A stretch of DNA of 64,000 nucleotides from Acephala macrosclerotiorum (lineage: Eukaryota > Ascomycota > Leotiomycetes > Helotiales > Mollisiaceae): assembly GCA_014904845.1 (NCBI GenBank), contig MU119207.1, positions 248,001-312,000 of the forward strand. Direction: 5' to 3'. The notes under the pieces were generated by a model. That model worked only from the letters and a program-made list of their open reading frames with translations. It was not told the origin of the DNA and did not search any database. Positions 21,978 through 33,700 of the stretch are shown piece by piece. A program made the translations under genes and the position numbers. The first letter of the stretch is position 1. Each line of letters begins with the position of its first letter.

Positions 21978-24900
21978 ATGGCTTGCGTCCATCGTGATGA
22001 AGGCCCTCCTATTGAGCCAGAGCAAGTCTCTGGGGACGAGCTACGTAAAATATTGCCCCCTTTCTGTCTCCGAAGAACCACTTTCTTGGTCTTATTTACC
22101 GGTTTTGGCGTCATGATCATTGCAATGGAGATCTTGAATCATCTCTCCATCCGCAACCACGGCTTAGCTGTCACAACTCATAACAGACATTACCTGTGGA
22201 CATACGGGCCAACCGCTAATAAGTCCCCTCCTATGCTTCCGAGATAACGAGACCAAAGAGTTGATGCATGACGAAGTCCTGACTGTCTTTGCTGCCTTTT
22301 TGGGACAATTTGAATACTTTACCAAGCAAAGGATGCCATGGCAAGTCTTTGCGACAAAACCCGACTCCGCTCGAAGAAACATTCCTCTTGATTATTTGAC
22401 GCCGCTAAACATTATCGTTGTTTTCAAAGCCATCAAGGCATCTTATCACCTTGTCTCTCTGGCCATTACTGCATCATTTCTTCTGCGAGCACTCATCGTG
22501 TTCTCTCCTGGCCTACTCAGCCTGCAGGCACAACTCATTTCAACCCCTACTAACATTTCAACAATCGACACCTTCAACTTGTACCAAAACAGTACACGCA
22601 CTCTCCCAGCTGATCTATTTACAGCGATTTGGACAAGAGAATTCTACAACCTCACATCTCTAGCGGGCGCTACCGCAGATTACGCAACACAATCTGTTGA
22701 CACTTCCAAGATGCGTGAGTAAGTACTTGATTTAGCCTTCAAGCTTGACTGATCATAATTAGACCCCAATGCTCACTGGGAAGCAACTCTAGATGTTTTC
22801 TCTGCTGACCTAAGTTGCGAGTGTTTTGACTGGGCGTACCCGGACCTTGAAAGACCTTACTTTACCAGGACATACAACTCAAGTCAACCCATGGTGTTTG
22901 AAATTTCAACATCAAACCAATTATCTGCCACTCTTCGGTCTGTAACATGCAGTCCCGAGAACTTCGGTCTGGGCACAACAATATCAGGAGATCCCTCACC
23001 TTGGAACCTCTGGATGCAAAATGCAACCTGAAATAGCACAATCAACGCGAGCACGACTATTTATGGGCTCCCAGACCGCTTGGTGATGACTTTAGTACAA
23101 CAACGGTACCTCAGCAGCTCCAGCCTGATGGCAGACCCTGTGACCGGGACATATGTCCCGATCATACGCAGCCTAACTGGTGTAATCTGTCAGCCAGCAT
23201 ATTCCCTCTCACGCCGCAAAGTCTCTGATATCAATGTTGATGGAAACGCCATTCAGTAGTGGAGACATCAGAGTCTATGATCTACAATACGACAAATCTG
23301 CCGAGCCCTACTATCACTTACAAGATAGCAAACACTTTCTCAGACCTAGCCGAAATGAACAAGTTGCCCGTGGTGTATGTAGCTAGCAGAATTGTTAGCG
23401 GTTGGTACCAGCTGCTCAATCAGAGCGTACCCTCGCAAGAGTATACAGCTTGGCTAGAGCTTGAATTGTTGGGTTCGGCTTCACGAACAGTTTTCCGTAC
23501 CGTGGCAGCGCAGCTTGTGAAAGAACAATACACACAGAGTCGGAATGAATCTCAGGTTGGTTCTCTGTCGTTCGTTCAGCAATGCCTATGCTTCATTGAT
23601 GTTTCGTTGAGATTGATGGAAGGATTTCTAGTGATATTAATCGTCGTCTGTCTACTGCTTCTTTGGACTTCTGATAAACCTCTTGCTCGGTCTTATGGAA
23701 GTATTGGCAGTCTTGCTTCTATACTAGCTTGCAACTCAAGCTTCCATGTTGTCCTCAGCGGATCTGGGAGTTTCACGAATCAGGCAACTACGGAAAGGCT
23801 CCACGGCCTTACGTTGTGGACGGTGGCAGGCCCACACACGTCGTCCTCTCCTGCGATCAGGAGTTCTTCGCAAGCCAGTATCAATAGCACCGAGGTTACT
23901 CCTGTCCCTATGGACGTGAATGATGTATCGAAGTGGTGGTACGCATCGGCTACACGTCTTTCGTTTCGTTGTGCGACAATGGTCTTGCCCATGTTGATGA
24001 TTATAGCGCTCGAGATAACTTACGCCTACTCAGATGCTCATTCTGGAATTGTTGACGCTCCAGTTAACGAGTATGGCCAACTTGCCTGTGTTTATATACT
24101 AGCACTCATCATGCTTGGAACAAGCAGTCTCTTTGTTGCGCTCGAATCCAACGCGAAATCCATAGATCCGTATCGCGAGCTTTCGAGAGGCAGGACAACA
24201 TCGAAAACAACGCGAGATGTTTTTGGAAGAGTCGCTTCCATCAGGTCTTGGCGACTATCTTGACCAGGGACTCTGCACTTGCGGCTGCAGCGGCGACTGT
24301 ACTGATAGCTGGCCCGTGGATGACAGGATTGTGATCCCAGTCAGAAACCTCACTGGCTTCAACATACAGGGTCTGAATAGCTCTGATATCAGCAACACTG
24401 CTCCTGGGGCTTTTCGTCTTGCTTCATACCGTGGTACACGAATCATCCCTACCTACGTTGGGACGGAGGTCCAACTTTACAACTCTTCGAACATGACCTC
24501 ACCTGTGTCACTTGGCAAGCTTGAGCTTGTCTTCGTCATTGATTACATCACAGATCTGTATCCGGCAAGCAATCTTTCTGTCGTCCATTGCGTACCTTAC
24601 GTCGAAAGCGTCTTGGTAGATACATCATTTAATGCGTCCACCCTCGAAATGATCGATGTACCAGTAATCGGTGATGCCTCGCCAGTGTATCTCAAGGATG
24701 ATAACAGAATACCGGCTGCGATAGGCATGAATATACCCTCAGATCTCTAAAACCCATCGCCAAGCAAGGATGAGTGCCAATGCAATGTTGTTATGTCAGA
24801 ACTCACGAGAGTCGGGGAGAACATCACGATCCCTGAGCTGACGAAGCACGAGAACGTTGACGACTTCATTCAGAGACTGCAGTATAGATACTTGTTGTAT

Positions 24901-25500
24901 GCAGCTCAAGTCATTGGCCTGAGTTTACCGTAACAAAACGCTACCGTCGCCTAGAACTTCTGCATATGACGAGTTCATGGCTCCGATAAATGGAATTCTC
25001 GTCTGGAACAATCAAATGCGTCTCGTGCAAAGCATGATAACACGAATCCTACAAGCTCTGCTTTCTGCATTAACATTCTGTGTAGGCATCGTCTAGCTGC
25101 TCACTAGGGATGAAATCCTCCTAGCCAAGAATCCCGTCAGCATCGTTGGAAAGGCTAGTCTGCTAGTCGATAGTCAATTCCTCGAAGTCATCCCCAAAGG
25201 GACTGAGTTGCTCGGCGACGAAGAGCTGAAAACAAGGTCTTTGCTGGATTGGTCTTCAGTCTTGGTTGGTGGAAGACGAAAGATGGGAAGAGAAAGTATG
25301 GGATTGATATTGGTGGCCCGAATAGGGATGGGTTCTATGGTAAACGGGGTGAACGAACAAGAACTTGTTAGAGATGGTGGTATTGCAGAGCCTTCGAGCG
25401 CCGAAAACATTCGACGTGAAGATACTCAAGATGAGAAGAATGAAGAAGCCAAGGGAGAAAATGAGACAAGGACCAACTAGCAGCCTTCGAAGCAACTTGA
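21978..25500 (+). pseudogene. DUF3433-family membrane protein pseudogene
   Basis: The fragments line up in order with the DUF3433 (PF11915) fungal membrane proteins: a first membrane segment with HYLWTYGPTA-like sequence, then VFAAFLGQFEYFTKQRMPW, LDYLTPLNIIVVFKAIK, a luminal Cys-rich region, a middle membrane region, and the C-terminal RLVQSMITRILQALL followed by LLAKNPVSIVGKASLL. A normal intron joins KMH at 22716-22774. The frame is destroyed by stops at 23029-23031, 23257-23259, 24261-24263, near 24930 and 25094-25096, and by frameshifts near 23258, 24262, 24330 and 25270. The first intron seems to have lost its donor G (ATAAGT where GTAAGT is expected, near 22216). A multi-intron live gene is unlikely because the breaks fall inside conserved segments. 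Confidence 0.8.
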
Positions 25501-25910
25501 CGGTCCTGCGATGGTGGGATATTATCTTGAGAAGAAAGACTCGACATCGAACGAAAACCAGGACGTAATAGTTACAATCCATGAGTTGTCCCATGTTCGA
25601 TCCCAAAGCTTTGACGAAGATTATAATGCAACACGAGGAGGTCGGGAAGGGGGAGAGTCAAGAATCCTTGTTTTTCCGAGGCGAGCAAAATCGACAGATT
25701 GACAATTGAGCCTGGGCCTTCGGCATCAGACTTTAGTCATACTAATTGCTCTCGAAGATCACTTCGATACATTGAGAGTAACAAACGTTGTCATTAAGAT
25801 AATTATATGATCACGGCCACGACAGCAGCCCAAATCCAGCTCCAGATCCGAATTTTCCCTGGTACTGTACATCAAACCAACAACCATAACTCATCAAAGC
25901 AAAACGCCGC

Positions 25911-27841
25911 CTACTTAGAGAAGTGAGGAGCGTTGAGGAACAGACCCATGAGTACACCTCCAAGAGTACCAGCGATAGGGATGGTGGCGATCCACGAGAG
26001 CAGGAGAAGTCCAACTCGCTGGAAGTTAACCGCCTTCAAAGTTCCGTTGCAGAGACCGACACCTACGGTAGCACCGGTGATGCACATTGAGGTCGAGACT
26101 GGGAGGGAGAATTGTGAGAACACGAGAACGGTGATAGCCGCACCCATCTCCATGGAGCAACCTGGAAAACGCGAGTTAGCAGATGAGGAGTCAGCTTGGA
26201 GGGAAGGCAGCTTGCCTCTGCTAGGGGAGTGATATGTGATCTTGTTACCCATGACCTTCATAATATTGTAGCCATAGGTGATCAAACCGAGAGAGATCGT
26301 GGCAGACAAAACAGCAAGCTGCCAGACGGGAACAGGAGCCTTCGAAGCAGCAGCGTTTCCAGTGTGCCAGGCAGAGTAGATGACAGCCCAGGGACCGACC
26401 GAGTTTCCGATATCATTAGCACCATGGGCGAAGGAAGCAGTGCAAGCGGTGAGAATCTGGACGAACGAATAAGTGTGCTCGACTTCGTTGGGGTACTTCT
26501 CGGCAGCTGCATACACCCTCTCCATGCGCTTACCCTCAGGGGTGCCATGGATACCGCTCTGAGCAGCGTGAATATCATAGTGAAGACCATAGAGTGCACC
26601 GGCGACGATCATAGCAGGAAGGCGCTTCGCCATAATCTTCATGTTATGCCATTCGTAGATTTGGCCAGGTCCCATAGGGGTATCGCGGAGAGTTCGCATT
26701 GCCCAACCGAAAGGACCGCGCTTCTTCATCATCTTTGCCTTCAATTTGGCATCGCCATCAGCCTGGATCTCAGCATAGGTCCGCGTGGTTTCGGCGGCGA
26801 TAACTCTCTTCTCGTTCTCCGAGGAAGGGGTGGAGACAGGTGCGATTCCATCGACCTTGCTGGTGTCGTATTCGCTGACGGATTCTGGTGAGCGGGTAGA
26901 AGACTGCTCTTCGTCGTCATCCTGAACGACGGCGTAATTGGGAACAACGGCTCGGTCGGCGTGCTCAGGGGCAGGGCGCTTGAAGAGAAGAGGGCCTTGG
27001 ATGAACATCCACCATTTAACGGAAGCGTCCTTCTTGATGATTCTTGCGTGGACAAAAGGGACGAAAAAGATGGCTGACAAGAGAGCGACACCACTACCAG
27101 TACCCATTGTGACTGCGGCAACATACCACGCGGGCTTCTTGTTGAGACCAAGGTTGGGAGAACCCTTGTACACGATGGAGAGCGTGCAAACGGTACCGGC
27201 GACAAGGAACCAGAATGGCGAGGAGTAGACAGCCCATGGCACGGGATTCTTTCGCATGTGCACAACCAACTTGATGAGCATGAAAATTGTCGCACCAAAG
27301 CCACCAGAGATAGCAGGAGCCATTCCAAGACCAGCGAAGATGGCACCAAGACCCTTTCCGTTGTTCCATCCCCATTGAACTTTAGAAGCTCCGACTGTGG
27401 CAACACCGACACCAGCAACGGCCGAGATGAGACTGTAGGTTGAAGAAACATGGGCAGAGTGTCTAGTACACCACATCACCCAAGAAGAAGCTGCTGCAAG
27501 AGCACATGTAAAGGCGAGCATTTGGACACCAGCATCTCCCTTGAAGGCAGCGTTTGGAATGATGCCGTTCTTGATGGTATCGGCCGTTCGAGCACCGACT
27601 GTGATAGCTCCAAGCATTTCGAATATCGTCCCGAATACCATTGCTTGTCTGTATGAGATGGATCTCGAGGAGACACTGGTTGCCCAGGCGTTTGCAACAT
27701 CGTCTGTTAGATGAATCAGTATCTGCACTGTACCGCACATATACAAACTCTGAGATACTCACTTGCTCCGTTGTTGTAGGCATCGAGCATAGCAAAGAAT
27801 GTGCCAATGACGAACACATAGGTATATTCGGTGAGCATCAT
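25911..27841 (-). CDS. Sodium/phosphate symporter, PHO4/PHO89 (PiT) family
   Basis: High-affinity phosphate uptake at the plasma membrane, related to N. crassa PHO-4 and yeast PHO89. Exons are 27763-27841, 26216-27703 and 25911-26161, giving 605 residues. Both PiT signature repeats are present: YNNGANDVANAWATS (completed by splicing exons 1 and 2) near the N-terminus and SFAHGANDIGNSVGPWA in the C-terminal half. A long hydrophilic loop between them contains acidic DDDEEQSS and basic KMMKKRG stretches, as in the fungal members. The second intron (26162-26215) has a GC donor and a multiple-of-three length, so it can be read through without a stop. Upstream CACGTG sites suggest PHO-type control. 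The ATG at 27841 is followed directly by a second ATG. Confidence 0.93.
26162..26215 (-). other. GC-AG intron, 54 bp, readable in frame
   Basis: Inside the phosphate symporter gene. The donor is GCAAGC, the acceptor TTCCAG, and a strong branch site TGCTAAC lies shortly before the acceptor. Removing it joins HSPSRG to CSMEMGA, the sequence expected in the family. Because the length is divisible by three and no stop occurs, retention would insert 18 residues. Confidence 0.8.
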
Positions 27842-28026
27842 CTTGACCTCGGCTGATCAGTTGTCTGTTGATGTTGTATCTCGATGATGGTTACTGGTTG
27901 CTGCAGGTAATAACAAAAAGACAGGGAGGTAGAGTTTATATGTACTATCCTTCCAGCTGTGCTGTGCCCAAGGTCTACTTCTTACTCCCTTGGCTCAGAC
28001 GGCCACACCGAGGCGTAAAAACATCC

Positions 28027-28731
28027 TATATAAACAGTGGCACTATCCGTCTACACGTTCCTGCACCTCCTCCCATGATTCGCGATAACGACATAGCCAC
28101 TTTCGCCATCTCTTATCAAATCTGAATTTGATTCTTTGAAATCCCTTCTACCAAGACCTTATGGACCAGAAACAGCAGCCAACAAGAACACAGCCAAGAT
28201 GAGGCACTCTTGGGGAGCACCAGCGATAACAAGCAAGTTTGGCATCACTTGGCGACAAGACAGCTTGGCTGGACCGAAAGAGACTTTATATCCGCGATGT
28301 TGGGTGTCAAGTTGAGTGTTGGTGTGAGGGATGAGGTGTACTAGCGGGGCGGATGTCGCTTGGCGGGGTGGGGAGTTAGCTTGGCGGAGCGGATGCAGCA
28401 CTTGGCGGAACTTGGCTGCAGGGCACACATTGTCCTATAAGAGTTCCTGGACTCCCCACGTGTGTGTTGGAAGATACTCTCTCTCGGAAATCGCCAAAGA
28501 GACTGTCGTCCGTGCCTTCTACTCCTGGCTTCTGGAAGCGGATTGGAATACACGTGCGAGGATGGTTCCGAGGCTTTGGTTCTGAATAAAGGAAAGTGTC
28601 TTGAGAGAAGACTTCACGAGATCTAGATTTTCTGGGTGACTTAAAACTAACTGAAGATCGAGTGTCCAAGCAGAATCGTACCAAGGAGCTGGGATTGGGA
28701 TTTGTCAAAGGACTTTCCAGATGGTCACGTG
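28027..28731 (-). promoter_or_regulatory. Upstream region with three CACGTG sites, one CACGTT and a TATA box
   Basis: For the phosphate symporter gene starting at 27841, a TATATAAA-like box lies at 28027-28034, CACGTT at 28054-28059, and CACGTG at 28457-28462, 28551-28556 and 28726-28731. In fungi the bHLH factors Pho4 (yeast) and NUC-1 (Neurospora) bind CACGTG and induce phosphate permease genes under starvation. The sites are seen directly; the regulator is inferred. The rest of 27842-29187 holds no gene that I can support. Confidence 0.55.
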
Positions 28732-29187
28732 TTAATGCAAAGAGGGCAACCTGGAAGTGTGGTGGACGTTGAAACGAAGTAATTGGTTTTGAAGATCTAT
28801 ATGGCCCGAAAATCTTTCTCTCAATCGAAACATATCTGCTTCTGGGAGTGCCAAACGAGCTCAGGATGAGCAGACTCAAACATAGACACGAGGATGAGGA
28901 GATGAGGGCAAGAGTCGCACCACAGGTGAAAGGTCAGAGAAGCCAAGGGGAGAGACATAACTTAGGTAGTCTTTCTTCGGCCGATTTAGCAGAGCATCTC
29001 TGCCGATGAAAGTCGTGTATGGGAGGACGAGGAGCCTGAAATGACCAAGCAAGCTGGGAGACCGAAAGCATTTTCACCACTGCCACATATTACGAGGAGT
29101 TGCAATAGTCATCATTGAATTGTGGTACTTCGACATAGCTATGTACTAGAACTCCACCATATTTTGTTCTTTAGGTTATGTCTTTCC

Positions 29188-30762
29188 CTAGTTCTCAGCC
29201 ACAAGTGTAACCCCACACTCCAAGGCCAACTCTTCCAAGAATGCTACATCCATCAATACATCATCGAAATCGGCTGTGGGATCAAGAACAATTCGAATAA
29301 ATCTCAGCTTTGGTACGTTTCGACATTTGGTTTCAAGTAGTCCTTGAACGTGGAGTAGAGTGTTGTTTGTAGCTTCGCGCAAAGTGAGATGTTCAATCGA
29401 CTTGGGGAGGAGATCTGTAAGTGGTGTTACGCTAGGATGTAGAATTGGGCCATCACCTGAGTTTTCAAAAGCACTTGCCAGATCTTCAATACTAAGCTCC
29501 TCGCAGTGTACCCATAAGTCAAAGGCCACTACTTCGAGGAACACCATATGCTCGAAGCTAGCAAGCGTCTCTACAGAGCTATCGGAAATAGAATTGTAGT
29601 AGGAATAGCGTGCCGGAAGTATAGAGAGTCTTTTCAAAGAAGTCTTAGTCTTGACCAAGGAACGGACCAAGGCATTCATCGAGTAATATTGAGGAATGTT
29701 TCTGGAATAGCCTGGGCCGGGTTGGTACACGAATTCCTCCAGAGACGGGAACAAACCGACGAATTTCTTGAACGAATCGATATTCCAGACAGATTCGATC
29801 CGGAGCTGGACACTTAAAGAAGGAAACTCAAGTGGTTTGGTCAGACTGGGTAGCCAGATCCGATCTTTGATAACAATTCTGGGTGCAAAGCGGCATAAGG
29901 TAGTGACGTGTGCCATTTTGAAATCTGCAGGATTCATCACCACAGTCTCCAAATGCTCGAGGATCCGGATTGGGTGTTGCGATTCGCGCTGGGCTGATGC
30001 ATGGCGAAGCACTTTGTTGATGTACTTGTAATTTCCTTGAAACGGGTCTTCGATACTTGCGGGATGTTCATTCATCCTGGACCAAAAGTTTCGAAGTTAG
30101 CAAATCTCATTCATGGAATCCAAGGAGTCATGAAAACTGTCCCAGGAGGACTGGAACATACTCGTCGCCCTTTAAACACAGAATCTGGGCGGACTCGCCA
30201 CAGCAGCAAGTGGTCCCAGAGCCTTAGTTCAAGCGACGAGTATTGCTAGGTCTGCATGTTGAACACCATGACTAAAGAGTGCATTGTTCCAAGGGGTTAC
30301 TTACAAGAGAGAGAGTTGGTCAACTCGTGGAAGGAGGATCAGGATAGCTGCGACAGCGCAATCCCATCTTCGGCCAGTATAAAGGTCTTGAAACCAGTTC
30401 TTATTCCCCGAGAGATCCTCAGTGTCGATGCTTGAGATAGCTTGATGCAATATGGAAGAGGCCTTGTGGTTTAGATTCCCACGAAACAAGAGGTCGTTCT
30501 CCATATCGTTCTCGTCATCTGTAGCCTCAAACCTTGTGACATATTGCGCTAACTTGGGACGAGTCATGATTGATCGAAGAAGTTGCAGTAGCCCCTTGGT
30601 CGAATACATCTTGACGGACGAGTACAAGGTAGACTCCGCGGCAGCGTTTAATTTGTGAGAGCAGAAAGAAAGACTGAGGATATCGCGCATTCTATGAGAA
30701 TGTCCCTCGCATTCGTGGGCAATCATCACCAGGATTTCGTTCGGCAGCTTCTCGAGAGACAT
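29188..30762 (-). CDS. F-box family protein (intact copy)
   Basis: Exons 30305-30762 and 29188-30076, joined across a 228-bp intron (donor GTAAGT, acceptor CAG), give 448 residues. An F-box-like start, LEKLPNEILVMIAHECEG, is followed by a leucine-containing C-terminal region (LEHLETVVM, LFPSLEEFVY, LLPKSIEHLTL) that resembles the degenerate repeat domains of fungal F-box proteins of unknown target. F-box proteins bring substrates to SCF ubiquitin ligases through Skp1; the target here is unknown. The intron is long for this locus, so a small exon inside it is possible. A dead paralogue lies at 14703-16098, showing that this is a multicopy family in the genome. Confidence 0.78.
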
Positions 30763-31426
30763 CCTGAGGAGTGTATCAAGTCGGCGGGGCGAGCCTAGTT
30801 GATTGTCCTAGCCGAGAAGGAAGATGGGTTGTGTCACCAAGGACAAAGATCGTGGGGAGAGGTAATCGCGGGGTCGTCGAGTTCTCGAGGTTTGCGCCAA
30901 TGTCCCCTTTGGAGTGGGAGATTTAGCTTCGTAGGTCCGGAGACCGCAAATATTCCTTTATCTATGTCTTCATTCTTTTTTTATTGGTAGTACGCCAAGA
31001 TCCTCGCGTGCGATGCGCAGGGTCAAACGTCGACGACGAATCAACGTGATATCAAGTTTGATATATGCGCAAAACGTGCGTGATGCTGAGCGCACAGTTC
31101 CAATGTTTGGTATCGAGATCCGAAAGCGTTCGAAGAGGATCGTGGTGTGGTTGACGTGATCTCAAAATTCGTGGATGTTTTTGGTTGAAAGATCGAAGAA
31201 GTCGAGGCTTCAAGAAGGAGCGGTACGCGCTAAAGACGCGACGCACCTAATAAGAGCTTATCTTCCTTCATTGGTTTTTAGCTCCTTAAGGTTGAGAGAA
31301 TGAGATGGAAATGGCGTTGAGTTTGATGAGAAGCTGTAGTATTCGTAATTATATTTAGATTGCCATACTATCAAACCTCACCTCCCTCTTCCTCGATACC
31401 CCTCGTGACAACAGCAGTCAAGGTAA
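30763..31426. other. Intergenic, no gene seen
   Basis: About 660 bp upstream of the F-box gene. Only short frames. Probably the F-box promoter. Confidence 0.5.
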
Positions 31427-33700
31427 TCATATTATCCCCCTCCTCCACACTTCCTTCTTCCCAACATTTCCTTCCAGGTTGAGTACAACCTCCGCGACCT
31501 TACTACCTTCCACCACCTTCAGACGTCTCCTTGCAAAATACCTCGCATTATTGAAAATGGACCAATAACAACTCGCTATATTAACCACAGTGAGGATGAT
31601 CTTATACGGCATATAATATAATAATGCGTTGGTCGAAAGAGTGTGGGTAGATGCTGTTCCGTCTGGAAGAGTTTTGCGTTTTCGGCGTAAATGGATGACG
31701 TTGAAGATTAAGCTGTTGAGGAAATAGAGAACGAGGGAGATGGGGAGGACGAGTGGTGTCAGGAGATACAAGAGCGTTTCATAGACCTGTCACTTGTCAT
31801 CAGCATTCACGTCCCAATATCCGTCACCAGCCTCTCATAATGAAAAGGACAATGTCTAAGCTAGGGATAGAAATTCACCTCTTGAAAAACAAAAATCTTC
31901 ACCCGGATTTCTCAAACCCCCAACTTCCACGAAAATAGTATGTATCTCATATTCCAGTAAAGTCTATTGACAAAGGGAAAGTTCCACCTCTCAAACCTCT
32001 GCTTCCGAACAGTCATCTCGCGAAGTGCTCCTCGTTTACCACCACCAGACCAACATATCGCAACCGGTGTCTCAGTATCAACAAACACCTCACTATTCAT
32101 GACGATCCTGCTCCCAAGTGTTCTCGCTACATGGCCAAAGAACCAGTCTTCACTGACTGAGAAGCTAGGATGTTCGTAGAAAGTCTGAAGCAGGAATTTC
32201 AAATCCCACATCGAGATTGGTCTATGCGGGAACGTAGCCGAGCCTACAAGACCAGCGTACTGACCTTGTAGACCAGATAACTTATACTCAAGATCTTGAG
32301 CTTGCTGTACCAAAGTCTCTTTACCGCCATTCGTTCCAACAGAAGAGATCGTTACCAAATACACTTAATTATATCCGTGAATCTTTCCGTGCCAAGCAGG
32401 AACGTAGGAGGGAGAAGACAATCATCATCAATAAAAAAAATAGAATGAAACCGTTTAGCGACATGACAACCAACGAATTGGGCTATGATTTTGGAGCCGA
32501 GAGGAGACCAGGTATGGGATACGCCGAATTCAACACAGACGTCGCCGGTATTGTTGAGGGGGATTGGTGAGTTACCGTTTGCAACTACGAAGATATTTCT
32601 CAGCAGAAGATTTTGAGGCCTGCTGTTAGGGAGGCAGAAATGATTTTGCCTGATTTGTAGCAGGGAATTAGGAGGGCAACGTCAGATGGAAGGGGAGTAG
32701 CGTTAAGACCGAGAAGGGTCTTTGTTTAAGGGGATAAGGAGGGGACAGAATGCGTATCTGAAGGTGTTAGTGAGTGAAGTGAAGTGAGAAGGGTGGTCAG
32801 ACATACATTGCAGCTAATCCGATCGTGATAGCTAATCCTCTTGATATAACGAACTTGTAGCCGACGACCCAGTAGAGACAGTACACAGCTCCCTTCCATA
32901 ATAGCAGACCGACAAGAGCGAGATAGACGAATGCACTATCAAAACGTAGATTGACCACTCGAAGCCCTTCTGCACCCAAGGTTTTCTTCGGATCTTCTCT
33001 TGCTTGGATCTCGCCTTCTCATATAAGTCATGAAGACTGGTTCCTTTCACTGTTCGTGAAATGGCTGCAGAAAGTCGGTTTCTAAGGCTGGATGCTCGTG
33101 TCCTGTGGGTTTTGGTTCTCTGCAAGGTGGCTGGTTGTATCTCGTCTCCTCCAGTTGCAAAGTCCCGAGCTTCCACCTTGGCTGTTGGAATAAGCTCGTA
33201 GACGTTTTCACATTTCTGGAGGAAATTAAATCGTCTCAAGTCTTAAGCAAGGGAGAGCCCGCTTTCGCCCTGTGTTGCTCTCATCCGAGGAGTCTGAGGG
33301 GATAATCTAGGTGATCCCCAACTCTCACCACTTGAGGATGAGAAGGATGCTGAACTGAGAGTGTGCTATAGCTGTCATCTGACACTGGATGGCTTATAGT
33401 ATGGCATCTCGATCGTGAGGTCGGAGTTGCTACCTGCAAAGGGTCCAACAAGTCCTCGTATATGCGTGACGAGTCGCGGGCCGCGATAGGCAGGGAATTC
33501 GCATGCGGAAATTGTTAACATGTCTCCCGTGTCCTTGCTAGAGCACCCATATCCATGGATGCTCTTCTAGCTTTCTCCAACACTTTCTCTGAACGATGTT
33601 GGACATGATCGATGTGTCTTGAAGCAGATTCGATTTCAAGACCTGTCTCGAAAGGATCTCGAGCGAGCTGAGGACCTTTTGGAACGACTAAGTCCGCCAT
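31427..33700 (-). pseudogene. Family-2 glycosyltransferase pseudogene
   Basis: Minus-strand fragments follow the order of fungal membrane GT2 enzymes (cellulose-synthase-like). There is an N-terminal serine-rich tail from an ATG at 33700, a first membrane segment near 32940, DVALLIPCYKSGKII, IFVVANGNSP, the catalytic FFIDDDCLLPPTF, the QQAQDLEYKLSGL segment, SVSEDWFFGHVARTLG with its EDW motif, a QRFERWNF stretch (the QXXRW motif), and VYETLLYLLTPLVLP near the C-terminus. The frame is broken by TAA at 33515-33517, TAA at 33243-33245 and TGA at 31912-31914, and by frameshifts near 33370, 32950, 32610 and 32365. The TGA replaces a conserved residue directly before EIRVKIFVFQE. One genuine intron (31773-31855 region) still has good borders. 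Too many breaks fall in conserved parts for a functional gene. Confidence 0.85.

Noticed and set aside
26196..26891. 231-codon plus-strand frame antisense to the phosphate symporter
   Set aside because: A shadow of the symporter coding sequence; the sense strand has clear PiT signatures.
28376..28879. 167-codon minus-strand frame upstream of the phosphate symporter
   Set aside because: Low-information Ser/Pro/Arg sequence with no family resemblance, lying over the CACGTG sites.
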